Notes under the pieces: generated by a model
What the model was told of the DNA's origin: nothing
Databases searched by the model: none
What the model saw: the letters and a program-made list of their open reading frames with translations, nothing else
From: an uncultured Lachnospiraceae bacterium
GTDB taxonomy: Bacteria > Bacillota > Clostridia > Lachnospirales > Lachnospiraceae
Assembly (NCBI GenBank): GCA_902798585.1
Contig: CADBXF010000010.1
Coordinates: 66,668 to 130,667, forward strand
DNA length: 64,000 nucleotides
Direction: 5' to 3'
Shown here: one piece after another, positions 15,508 through 23,688 of the stretch
Layout of the letters: each line of letters begins with the position of its first letter
Numbering within the stretch: the first letter of the stretch is position 1
Position numbers and translations under genes: made by a program

Positions 15508-18273
15508 TCAGCCCTTCGCTTCAAGCCAGTTTGAGCCGAGATGCACTTCGCACTCAAGCGGTACCGCGAGATCGGCGACCGACTCCATGGCGTCCTTCAG
15601 AAGGGAGGAAACCTTCTCCGCCTCGTCCTCCGGAACCTCAAGCAGCAGTTCGTCATGCACCTGAACCAAAACTCTCGCCTTGAGATTGTTTTCACGCAAT
15701 GCCCTGTCGACGGCAATCATCGCAAGCTTCATAATATCCGCGGCAGTACCCTGAATCGGTGAATTCATCGCTACGCGCTCGCCGAAGGCACGCTTTTGGA
15801 ACGAGTCGGACGACAGCTCGGGAATCGGACGAATGCGTCCGTACAATGTGCGAACAAAGCCGTTTTTCTTCGCTTCGGCAACGGTCCTGTCCAAATAGGT
15901 CCGCACACCGGGGAACCGCTCAAAATAATCCTCGATGTATTTTTCGGCCGCAGCCCGCGAAATCCCCAGGTCCTGCGCGAGCGAGAAGGAGCTTATTCCG
16001 TACAGAATTCCGAAGTTGACCGCCTTGGCGGCGCCTCTTTGCTCCGGCGTTACCTCCTCATACGGAATGCCGAGCACCTGCGAGGCAGTCAAACGATGAA
16101 TGTCCGCAGCGTCGTGGTATGCCTTCTGAAGATTCCGGTCGCCCGAAAGATGCGCCATCAGCCGAAGCTCAATCTGCGAATAATCGGCGTCTGCAAATAT
16201 GCAGCCCTCCTTCGGAATAAACGCCTTGCGGATATCCCTTCCGAGCTCTGTCCGCACGGGAATATTCTGCAGATTCGGATCGACGGAGCTGAGTCTTCCA
16301 GTAGCCGTAACGGTCTGCGTAAAGGTTGTGTGTATTCTTCCGTCCGCGGCAATATAGGCGTGCAGTCCTTCGGCATAGGTGGAATACAATTTGCTGTATT
16401 GCCGATAGGTAAGAACCGAATCAACAATCGGATAATCCGGGCGGAGCATCTCCAAAATGTCCGCATTTGTGGAATATCCGCTCTTTTTCTTCTTGTCCGG
16501 ATACGGAATATGCATCCGTTCAAACAGCACCTCGGCAAGCTGCTTCGGCGAGTTGATATTGAATTCGGTGCCGCTCTGCTCATAAATCAAGCGCGTGAGC
16601 TTGTCAATCTCGGTGCGCAGCATCGCGGAAAATGCCCCGAGCTGTGCCGTATCAACCGCAATTCCCGCGGATTCCATGTCCGCAAGCACATAACACAACG
16701 GCATTTCGGCCGTCAGAAACAGCTCTTTCATGCCCTGCTCGTCAAGCTTTTTCGAAAGCTTCTCACCGAGCGCAAGTGTAGCCTCGGCAGTCAGCTCCGG
16801 CGCCGGCACTTCGCCGTTCCACTCCGTAAAGACGGCATCCGCATCATGGGATTGCGCCAACGGGCGAAGCAGATAATCCATAAGCGCGACATCCTGCAGA
16901 CCGCTTCCGCGCGAAAAAATCCCGCACCAGTATTCCTTTGCGCCGAACACATAGACCGTAGAGCCGGATAGCTCGGACAGCGCCCCGGTAAAGCCGGCCT
17001 CTTCATCCTCCCCTACACGGAAAATATATCTGACGGAGTCCTGCGCCAGCGTGTATCTCGCACTTGTTACCGCGAGTCCGAAAGCAACCTGCCAGTCCTC
17101 CGCATTGTTCTCCTCCGCGACCTTTGTAAGTCCGATCGGCAGATTGCGTGAACCGATTTCCTTTAAAATTTTCGCCGCATCCGCAGTGCTGCATTCCTTC
17201 TCTTTAAATGCAATCTTCACCGACGCTTCCGCCTCGGGAAGCGGTATGGTACGAATCTCAAGCTCCTCGAAAACCTTCTTTAATTCCGCGTAATCAATCG
17301 CCACGGCAAGGTCCTCAAGCGACTCCGCAATCGGAATGTCTCTCTTGATTGTCGCAAGTGCGCGGCTCAATTTCGCGGCTTCCTCACCGACCACGGAATC
17401 CCCGTCCGTCTTGATTAACGCGGGAATCGGATTTTTCGTGATGCCGAGATCGTTTTTCCAGGCGGTCGCAAGCGCCTTCGCGCCCTCCTCTCCGGCCTCG
17501 TGAACCGCCTCATACAAAGCTGCAACAGTGCGGTAATGCGAAATCAGCGAAAGGGCTGTCTTCTCGCCGATTCCCGGCACACCCTTGATGTTGTCGGAGG
17601 GATCGCCTGCAATCGCCTTCAACTCGGCAACACTCCCGGGATACACCCCGTACTCCGCGGCGATACGGTCGGGCGTCATCGGAAACGCCTTCTCCGCAAC
17701 AGTCGGCGCCTCCTTGCGGATTCCGTATTTCGTGAACAGCTCATCCGCCTTTTTCTGCGCCTGCTGAAGCAGCCAGATTACCGTGTATTCATTCGCCAAC
17801 TGCAGATAATCGCGGTCCTTTGTAAGAATCCGAACAGGAATCTCCCGCTCGAATCTCGCGGCAAGCGACCCACTGAAATCATCCGCTTCAAAGTCGTTCG
17901 ACATATACTGCCGCACGCCGATTCGCGCTAAAATCTCCTGACACAGTGCAAATTGTTCGCGCAGCGGCACAATTGTCTCGCTTCGGTTGGCCTTGTAATC
18001 CGCGCACATTTTGCGGCGGAAAGTGTCCCGCGTCAGGTCCCAGGCAACCGCAAGATGCGTCGGCTTCTGCTGGCGAAGCACCTTCAGCAGATACCGAAAG
18101 AAGCCGAAAATTCCGTTTGTGTAAACACCCGAAGATGTCTGCATAATCCGCGGAAAATACTTCTCCTTCTCCTCCGGCGTCTTTGCATAGGTGATCGCCG
18201 GCGGCAGATTGCCGTAAAACTGTGTCGACAGAAGACTCGAACCGTCGATAATCAACAGATATCCGTCATTCAT
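15508..18273 (-). CDS. polA: DNA polymerase I
   Basis: PolA (921 residues) fills gaps and removes RNA primers in replication and repair. N-terminal 5'-nuclease domain: MNDGYLLIIDGSSLLS, DFEADDFSGSLAA, ILTKDRDYLQLANE and the helix-hairpin-helix IKGVPGIGEKTALSLI. The middle 3'-5' exonuclease-like domain (about 340-540) lacks the DEDD acidic residues, so proofreading is probably absent. Polymerase domain: TGRLSSVDPNLQNIPVRTE, motif A FADADYSQIELRLMA, motif B RGAAKAVNFGILYGIS, motif C VLVQVHDELLLEVPE. It starts with an ATGA overlap on the anti-sigma-like gene upstream, so the two are translationally coupled. A 25-residue insert near residue 30 is lineage-specific. Confidence 0.96.
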   Translation of the reverse strand: MNDGYLLIIDGSSLLSTQFYGNLPPAITYAKTPEEKEKYFPRIMQTSSGVYTNGIFGFFRYLLKVLRQQKPTHLAVAWDLTRDTFRRKMCADYKANRSETIVPLREQFALCQEILARIGVRQYMSNDFEADDFSGSLAARFEREIPVRILTKDRDYLQLANEYTVIWLLQQAQKKADELFTKYGIRKEAPTVAEKAFPMTPDRIAAEYGVYPGSVAELKAIAGDPSDNIKGVPGIGEKTALSLISHYRTVAALYEAVHEAGEEGAKALATAWKNDLGITKNPIPALIKTDGDSVVGEEAAKLSRALATIKRDIPIAESLEDLAVAIDYAELKKVFEELEIRTIPLPEAEASVKIAFKEKECSTADAAKILKEIGSRNLPIGLTKVAEENNAEDWQVAFGLAVTSARYTLAQDSVRYIFRVGEDEEAGFTGALSELSGSTVYVFGAKEYWCGIFSRGSGLQDVALMDYLLRPLAQSHDADAVFTEWNGEVPAPELTAEATLALGEKLSKKLDEQGMKELFLTAEMPLCYVLADMESAGIAVDTAQLGAFSAMLRTEIDKLTRLIYEQSGTEFNINSPKQLAEVLFERMHIPYPDKKKKSGYSTNADILEMLRPDYPIVDSVLTYRQYSKLYSTYAEGLHAYIAADGRIHTTFTQTVTATGRLSSVDPNLQNIPVRTELGRDIRKAFIPKEGCIFADADYSQIELRLMAHLSGDRNLQKAYHDAADIHRLTASQVLGIPYEEVTPEQRGAAKAVNFGILYGISSFSLAQDLGISRAAAEKYIEDYFERFPGVRTYLDRTVAEAKKNGFVRTLYGRIRPIPELSSDSFQKRAFGERVAMNSPIQGTAADIMKLAMIAVDRALRENNLKARVLVQVHDELLLEVPEDEAEKVSSLLKDAMESVADLAVPLECEVHLGSNWLEAKG

Positions 18274-18758
18274 TTTCCGTCCTCGTTTCGTGTATTGTCC
18301 CGAAGCCTTCGAATCGCTTCGTCATTGTATCTGCGAATGGTTTCCTTGACGGGATCGGCCGACTCGTCGATTCCGTAAAACCGAAGCTGAAGGGATTCCT
18401 CTCTCCCCTCCGGCAGAAAATATTTCTCCTGTGCGGGCAGTCGCGTCGCAAGAAATACGGCGATTACCGCAATCAAACCGAATACGACCGCACGCTTGAA
18501 CACCTGAATACGAATGTGCCGCAGTATCGTCTGTCGCGACCGCTCAAGCTTTCCCTCAAGCTCCCTTGTGTAATCGGTCGAAAAATCCTCGTTCCGGTTA
18601 ATCTGGTCAATCGCTCTGGTGAGGGAGTAATCCGTTCGGAGGTTCTCCATACAGTGCTCGCAGGTGCGAATATGTGCGAGATACTCCGGCAGAATGTCCG
18701 TGGGCAGCTCGCCGTACAAATAGCGGTCACTCCATTTTTGTGCAGTTTTGCAATCCAT
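18270..18758 (-). CDS. Anti-sigma-like membrane protein with zinc motif
   Basis: A 162-residue protein with an N-terminal zinc anti-sigma (ZAS, zf-HC2-like) motif: Cys3, then HIRTCEHC (H-x3-C-x2-C) at about residues 35-42. One membrane segment follows (about 89-105, AVVFGLIAVIAVFLATRL), then a charged domain outside. This is the layout of membrane anti-sigma factors that hold ECF sigma factors inactive. No sigma factor gene lies next to it; instead its stop overlaps the polA start (ATGA). Start chosen at ATG 18756-18758 with aaaggagc before it. Target unknown; it may have been recruited to another role. Confidence 0.7.
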   Translation of the reverse strand: MDCKTAQKWSDRYLYGELPTDILPEYLAHIRTCEHCMENLRTDYSLTRAIDQINRNEDFSTDYTRELEGKLERSRQTILRHIRIQVFKRAVVFGLIAVIAVFLATRLPAQEKYFLPEGREESLQLRFYGIDESADPVKETIRRYNDEAIRRLRDNTRNEDGK

Positions 18759-18781
18759 GGACGCTCCTTTCAAATTAGTGC

Positions 18782-18810
18782 TTGATTTTTCGCGGAAACC
18801 GTGATAAAAT
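18782..18810 (+). promoter_or_regulatory. Promoter for tRNA-Leu
   Basis: TTGATT, 17 bases, TAAAAT, ending 11 bases before the mature tRNA 5' end, so the primary transcript needs only slight 5' trimming. On the opposite strand this region is the leader of the anti-sigma-like gene. Confidence 0.65.
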
Positions 18811-18821
18811 CAGGTTCGTTC

Positions 18822-18904
18822 GCGGATGTGGCGGAATGGCAGACGCATCAGACTCAAAATCTGACGGGCTAACACTCGTGCGGGTTCAAGTCCCGCCATC
18901 CGCA
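18822..18904 (+). tRNA. tRNA-Leu (anticodon CAA)
   Basis: An 83-base class II tRNA. Acceptor stem GCGGATG/CATCCGC with discriminator A18904; D arm with GGAATGGCAGAC; anticodon stem TCAGA/TCTGA with loop CTCAAAA, giving CAA; long variable arm; T arm GCGGG/CCCGC with loop TTCAAGT. CCA is not encoded. It reads leucine UUG codons. It has its own promoter and terminator, but the opposite strand carries the 3' end of a MutS-like gene (stop at 18886-18888). Confidence 0.97.
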
Positions 18905-20463
18905 TTGCCGGGGGTATCTCCCCCGGTATTTTTATTGCCCGAATATGTGCCGTCGAGAATGTCGTTGTAAAGCTCCATTCCGTATCCGGTAGTTCCGGGC
19001 TCGCCGTGTCGCATAATGTATGTGCGCTCGCCCTCGCTCGTGCGCTCCGCCTGCAGAAACTGCGTGCGCGGACGCTCCTCATCGTACGCTTTCTTCGCAA
19101 ACGCGTAGATGTGCGTCACGAAAAATGTCGTGACCTCATTGTCCGAAAATGCCTTTAGAATATCCTCGGCAATCGCCGCTCCGTCTCTCTCCGAGGTCGT
19201 CGCAAACGACTCGTTTAAGAAAATCACGGACTCTGCCTGCATATGGTCGACAATCTTCGACAGACGCTGCAGCTCCTCCTCGAGCTTGCCGGCGTTCATC
19301 GTCACATCCTCATTCCTCACAAAGTGCGTATAAATCCCCGGGAAGATTCGCGTAATCATGTCGTGCGCAGGCACAAACATTCCGCTCTGCGCCATCAGCT
19401 GCGCAATCGCGGCGCTCCGGATAAATGTCGTCTTGCCGCCGTGGTTTGTTCCCGTGATCAGATATGTGAGCGTGTCATCCCCCTCGATATCGTTTGCCAT
19501 CGGCATCTTCAAATCCCGGATGGCAACACCGAGGTCGTAAATCCCGTGCCCCGTGATGGCGTGCTTTTCCGCCGTGACCTCGGGGAAACATACGGGGAAA
19601 CACATATTCTTCATATGGTTGTACAGGTTGCAGCAGCCGTGGAAGAAGGCAAGCTGCTGACGAAGCGTATTGAACAGCTTCATGAGTCCCATCGAAAAAC
19701 CGTCGAAGGTCGATGCGACATGCAGCAGGCCCGCATTTTGCAAATCAATGCAGTCCCGATAAAGCTGCAAATCCTCGTACGAGATGCGAATCTCATTTTT
19801 CTTGATTTTCGTTGAAAACAGCGACTCCATGATGTCGAACTTGCGCTTCGTTCGGTACTCCGAAAGCGCGTTTACCACAAGTCCGTCGGTCTTCAGCCCG
19901 TTTCCGATGGTTCCGCTGATCTGAATCTCACCGCCCTCGTCAATCGCCTTCAAGAGCGCAGCCTTCTCGTGCACAAGCTGCACGAATTCGGCGTTGAATT
20001 CCATCAGAAACTCATCGTAGAAATCACGGAAAATCGTTCCGGTAAAATGTCCGTAAGTATTGACAATCTCGCCCTTTAACCGCTCCAGGCCCTTCGCTAA
20101 GACATCCAGCTGCTCAATCGCCGTCATGAGGCGCACGGACGGCAGCGGGTTCCCGTTCTTTCTCTGCGATGTGCGGAAATTGCTGATGTCCGTGACAACC
20201 TCGGCCACGGTAGCGTACAGCGAAAGAATCGTCTTTGTGTTGCGAATCGCGTCGCGGAGCGCGCTCTGCCGGTGAAGCAGGTTTTCACGGTCCGTAAGCG
20301 GCGAAAGAAGGATTTGTTTGCACTGCTGATAGACATAGTTGTCGCCCTTGGCCATTGCCTGTAAAATCGGCTCAAGTACAAGGTCCTGACACAGATCGTT
20401 TTTGAACGGCGCGATATCTCCTTCCTGCGTGAAGCCCGGCCGGTTTAACAATTGAACTTTCAT
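18886..20463 (-). CDS. MutS-like ATPase, first of a tandem pair (A)
   Basis: A 525-residue MutS-related protein with no mismatch-recognition domain. Residues 1-330 are mostly helical, like the MutS core and clamp; the ABC-type ATPase is C-terminal. Walker A is GTNHGGKTT (338-346); the ABC signature region is around MNAGKLEEELQRL; Walker B reads SVIFLNESFATTSERD, with Asn417-Glu418 where MutS has Asp-Glu; the switch His is in FFVTHIY (451). It likely dimerises, possibly with the next gene's product, through its ATPase. Start ATG at 20461-20463 with gggggaga site, 9 bases after gene B. The last roughly 16 residues are encoded by the antisense of the tRNA-Leu terminator and T arm; the stop lies in the T-loop. 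Confidence 0.85.
   Translation of the reverse strand: MKVQLLNRPGFTQEGDIAPFKNDLCQDLVLEPILQAMAKGDNYVYQQCKQILLSPLTDRENLLHRQSALRDAIRNTKTILSLYATVAEVVTDISNFRTSQRKNGNPLPSVRLMTAIEQLDVLAKGLERLKGEIVNTYGHFTGTIFRDFYDEFLMEFNAEFVQLVHEKAALLKAIDEGGEIQISGTIGNGLKTDGLVVNALSEYRTKRKFDIMESLFSTKIKKNEIRISYEDLQLYRDCIDLQNAGLLHVASTFDGFSMGLMKLFNTLRQQLAFFHGCCNLYNHMKNMCFPVCFPEVTAEKHAITGHGIYDLGVAIRDLKMPMANDIEGDDTLTYLITGTNHGGKTTFIRSAAIAQLMAQSGMFVPAHDMITRIFPGIYTHFVRNEDVTMNAGKLEEELQRLSKIVDHMQAESVIFLNESFATTSERDGAAIAEDILKAFSDNEVTTFFVTHIYAFAKKAYDEERPRTQFLQAERTSEGERTYIMRHGEPGTTGYGMELYNDILDGTYSGNKNTGGDTPGNADGGT
18908..18933 (+). terminator. Rho-independent terminator after tRNA-Leu
   Basis: Perfect 7-base stem CCGGGGG/CCCCCGG with loop TATCT, followed by TATTTTT. 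It starts three bases after the tRNA. The minus-strand MutS-like reading frame passes through it. Confidence 0.9.
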
Positions 20464-20472
20464 TCTCTCCCC

Positions 20473-22011
20473 CTATTTTCTGTGCAACCGGTAGTTAATA
20501 TGGCTGTAATCAAGCTTGTATTTGCTGACGATGGAATTCGCATAGGCTACACCGTCGGCGCGTTTCCGAACGATTCGATAGGTTCTCCGGCAGGTTCCGT
20601 CCTCCACGACGGTTGCAACCAGGCTGACATAATCCTCGGAATCAAGCGCAATCTCATAGGTGTGCGTGACATAGAAGCAAATCGCATTGTTTGCAAGAAG
20701 ACGCTTCAGCAGATCACGGCTCATCGCAAGCGCGTCAATCGTCGGAGCCGAGGTAAACAGCTCATTCAAAATGACGATGCTTCGGTGGTCAACCTGAGAC
20801 AGCATGTCCCGAATTCTGGTGATTTCGTTGGCGAGCCGGCCGTCCACGCCGTCCGCGCCCTCCTCGTTTGCAAAATGCGTGAAGATGTTCGTGATATAGG
20901 GAAGCTTACATACGCCGGCAGGTACAGGCAATCCCATCATACCGAAATAAAAGCACTGACCGAAGGCACGGGCAAGCGTCGTCTTGCCGCCCTGGTTCGG
21001 GCCGGTCACGATGATGGCCTTCTCGAAATTTGCCTTCATGATATCGTTTAAAATGACTTCCCTCTTCGCCTTCGTGTTTCGAAGAGCAAGCACGAAATCA
21101 TAGCAGTTATCGAGATACAGCTCCTTGTCCTTCACCAGAAGAGGCATGACAATCGGAAGTCCCTCGTCCTTCATTTTGTTTAAGAAATTGAGATTGTCGC
21201 GGAAAAACCGGATCTCGCGCAGAAGGTCGAGAACATCCTGCGAGAGCACATTGCCGCACCGCTCGCCGAACGAGGTCAGCTGTAAAAACACCTGACGGTT
21301 CTCTTTCTCGAGCTGTTTGAGAATAAAGCTCTCAAGGGGCGATACATCCATCGCGGGGAACGGATGGTCGCGGAACGGTACAAACACTTCATCCTCTGCA
21401 ATCGTGTTGGCGAGCGCCAGCCTGAGCGGCGCGCAATAATCCGCCGGATTGTAGGAAAGGTCAAAGGTCGCTTTATCCTTGTTAATGCTGATGTGGAAAC
21501 GCATCTTTTCAAACTCGTCATGGATTGTCTTCGCGGTCACGCGAAGGCGTCTTACCGCAGAGGTGTTGAGCAGGCGGAACAATTCCTGGTGAAGCGCGTA
21601 AAACGCCCTGGATTTGGGCGGTACGCGGTTAAACGCGACACAGAGATCCTCCATCGCCTGATAATACTGCAAAATGCAGTCCGTGTTCCATTTGTATTTC
21701 TGCGAAGCCTCGAGCACATTGTCGGCACACTGGCGGCAACGCACCGCCTCACCGATTTTCGAAACGAAATCATCGATGATTTCCGAGATTTCGGGATCGG
21801 ACAGGTCGCGAATAACCTCCTGACGGTATTTTGCGACATCATAGGACTTCGCTTCGCAGTAAAAGTACGGAATCAGCTCCCTGTCATCGTACGACTCCGC
21901 CCATTCCGCAGCATATTGATCGAGATTCAAATCACGAAAAAACGAAGGCTCGGGAATCGTGCATACATCCTCGTATGTCATCGTATCCTCCGGCCAGAAC
22001 AGACTGATCAT
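20473..22011 (-). CDS. MutS-like ATPase, second of a tandem pair (B)
   Basis: A 512-residue paralogue of gene A with the same plan: a helical region of about 330 residues, then a C-terminal MutS-type ATPase. Walker A is GPNQGGKTT (337-345), followed by GMMGLPVPAGVCKLPYITNI, a close match to the MutS P-loop helix region. Walker B is SIVILNELFTSAPTIDA, again Asn416-Glu417 instead of Asp-Glu. The switch His is in CFYVTHTYEIA. No DNA-mismatch (Phe-x-Glu) domain is present. First gene of a likely operon with A (gap 9 bases); start ATG 22009-22011 with ggga ggt site. Tandem arrangement and matched divergence suggest a heterodimer. Function unknown: DNA repair, recombination control or RNA/ribosome work are all possible. 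Confidence 0.85.
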   Translation of the reverse strand: MISLFWPEDTMTYEDVCTIPEPSFFRDLNLDQYAAEWAESYDDRELIPYFYCEAKSYDVAKYRQEVIRDLSDPEISEIIDDFVSKIGEAVRCRQCADNVLEASQKYKWNTDCILQYYQAMEDLCVAFNRVPPKSRAFYALHQELFRLLNTSAVRRLRVTAKTIHDEFEKMRFHISINKDKATFDLSYNPADYCAPLRLALANTIAEDEVFVPFRDHPFPAMDVSPLESFILKQLEKENRQVFLQLTSFGERCGNVLSQDVLDLLREIRFFRDNLNFLNKMKDEGLPIVMPLLVKDKELYLDNCYDFVLALRNTKAKREVILNDIMKANFEKAIIVTGPNQGGKTTLARAFGQCFYFGMMGLPVPAGVCKLPYITNIFTHFANEEGADGVDGRLANEITRIRDMLSQVDHRSIVILNELFTSAPTIDALAMSRDLLKRLLANNAICFYVTHTYEIALDSEDYVSLVATVVEDGTCRRTYRIVRKRADGVAYANSIVSKYKLDYSHINYRLHRK

Positions 22012-22050
22012 AGTAACCTCCCTTACACCGTATTGCCTCCCCCTGCAGTC

Positions 22051-22896
22051 TCATCGCAGAGAAAGAATCCCCACACCACGCAAATCCTTGTGCGTCAGAA
22101 GCGATGTATCGCTCCACGCCGTAATCGCGTCACGGTTCTCAGCCGTGTATGCATCGTTGACCCGGATATCAAATCCGATGTCGTTGCTTCTCCTGTTGGA
22201 GGGCAACACAAACCGTATTGCAATCTCCATCCGGTATCCGCCTTCGGTTTCGACGACAACAAACTCCGCATTGTCCCCGTCAGCGCCGTTACCGCATACG
22301 CAGGTACCGTCGCGCAGGAAAATGAAATGGCAGTCGCCCTCCCCGTATTGTCCCGGGCGAAGCCCGGACTCGTTGATAAATATCTCCACGCCGTCTTTTC
22401 TCGTCGGAACATCCCCTGCCGTATGTCTCGTATTGTCAAACACTTCGACGAGGAGATAGAGATGCGTGTTATCACAGCAGGCGCGGAAATCAGCCTGCGT
22501 CGGCTTTCCGAAGATTCCGTTGACAAGCAAGTAGGTTTGACTGAGGTCATACAGCCGGTCCGCGACACCGTCAATTCGGATGCCGGACAGCCTTGCGGAG
22601 CCTGCAACCTTGTCGGAACGCTGCGCAAAATAGGCGTCTTCCGACTCCTCCACCTCAATTCTTCCGTATCTTGACTCCGTGATGTCCGAACCCGGAACCG
22701 GTGTCACGGTCACATCGCGGGGAGGTCTCTTCGTCGGCGCCGGAGTCGGTGTCGGAAGATCGTTTCTGTCGTCATAACGCTCGCCCGAGCACGGAGTCGG
22801 CTTTGCGTTTGCATTCATACGGCTGGAAAGCGATGCAACAAGAATAAACAGTACAGCTGCGGGCAGAACGAAACGCATTTTCCGTGAAGCTTTCAT
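22051..22896 (-). CDS. Secreted CBM9-like protein with Pro/Thr linker
   Basis: A 281-residue exported protein. It opens with a basic N-terminus and one hydrophobic segment (MKASRKMRFVLPAAVLFILVASL), which could be a signal peptide or an anchor; no lipobox Cys is present. A low-complexity linker (LPTPTPAPTKRPPRD) follows, then a beta-rich domain from about residue 85 (RIDGVADRLYDLSQTYLLVN ... LYLLVEVFDNTRH ... GVEIFINESG ... YRMEIAIRF ... IGFDIRVNDAYT ... AITAWSD) that resembles family 9 carbohydrate-binding modules. No catalytic domain is attached. ATG at 22894-22896 with gaggagg site. Paralogue of the lipoprotein encoded just upstream. Confidence 0.75.
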   Translation of the reverse strand: MKASRKMRFVLPAAVLFILVASLSSRMNANAKPTPCSGERYDDRNDLPTPTPAPTKRPPRDVTVTPVPGSDITESRYGRIEVEESEDAYFAQRSDKVAGSARLSGIRIDGVADRLYDLSQTYLLVNGIFGKPTQADFRACCDNTHLYLLVEVFDNTRHTAGDVPTRKDGVEIFINESGLRPGQYGEGDCHFIFLRDGTCVCGNGADGDNAEFVVVETEGGYRMEIAIRFVLPSNRRSNDIGFDIRVNDAYTAENRDAITAWSDTSLLTHKDLRGVGILSLR

Positions 22897-22930
22897 CTCT
22901 TTCCTCCTCTCCGACGATTTTTTCGACAGT

Positions 22931-23677
22931 TTAATCCATTCGAACCGTTCCCACACCGGTCATTGTAATCTCCGTTTTTCCGCTGGTATCCGCCCATTGC
23001 ACAACATGCACGCATTCACCCTCGAAGGCATTGTTGATTCGAACATCAAATCCGATCTCCCGGTCATACCGTCCCGTCACCGAGCGAAGCGGTATGCGAA
23101 ACTCCGCATAATAGGCGTTTCCCTTTGCCTCGGGATCCTCATAGACCGAGCAGACGAAGCCTTCCTCCGCGCCGCCGCGCCCGACATATCCTCTTCCGCT
23201 CCGATCCACAGCGTAAAATGCATCTCCGACCGCATACCGGAGGTTCTTCCGGCCGTCCTCGTTGATGTAAATGACAACGCTGTCACGCTCGTACACATCA
23301 TCCGCTCCGGTATCGAAAGTGTTGTCGTTCACCCGAACCAAAACATAGACCGCATCCTCCTCCCAGAGAAAGCGAAACCATCCGTCCGTTCCTCCGTCGC
23401 CTGACACCGTCTGCGTGATCGGATTGTCCTTCGCAAGGTTCCAGACATTCTGCCGGTGTCCGAGAAAAATCGGGGAAACCGGCTCCGCAAGCGCATGCAG
23501 ATTCGTCTCCACGGGATTGCGAAACGGCGGTGTCGGCGTCACGACTGCGGTCGGCGCAGGCTCCGGCGTAAGGTTCTTATCAGCGGAAGTACAGGCTCCG
23601 AGCATCAAAAGCAAAACCGTCACTGCTGCGAGCAGTACGATTGTCCTTCGAATTCGGTTGTGAAGCCCGTGACTCAT
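22931..23677 (-). CDS. Lipoprotein with CBM9-like domain
   Basis: A 248-residue lipoprotein: hydrophobic signal (TIVLLAAVTVLLLMLGAC) with lipobox LGAC, lipid-bearing Cys at about residue 29, and a Pro/Thr-rich linker (PEPAPTAVVTPTPPFRNP). The outer domain (FLWEEDAVYVLVRVNDNTF ... DSVVIYINEDGRKN ... AYYAEFRIPLRS ... IGFDVRINNAF ... VVQWADTSGKTE) shares its pattern of beta strands with the next gene and with CBM9 modules. It likely binds a carbohydrate at the cell surface. ATG at 23675-23677 with aaggac site, 11 bases after trhP, so it may be transcribed from the trmR-trhP operon even though the functions differ. Confidence 0.8.
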   Translation of the reverse strand: MSHGLHNRIRRTIVLLAAVTVLLLMLGACTSADKNLTPEPAPTAVVTPTPPFRNPVETNLHALAEPVSPIFLGHRQNVWNLAKDNPITQTVSGDGGTDGWFRFLWEEDAVYVLVRVNDNTFDTGADDVYERDSVVIYINEDGRKNLRYAVGDAFYAVDRSGRGYVGRGGAEEGFVCSVYEDPEAKGNAYYAEFRIPLRSVTGRYDREIGFDVRINNAFEGECVHVVQWADTSGKTEITMTGVGTVRMD

Positions 23678-23688
23678 CTGTCTGTCCT

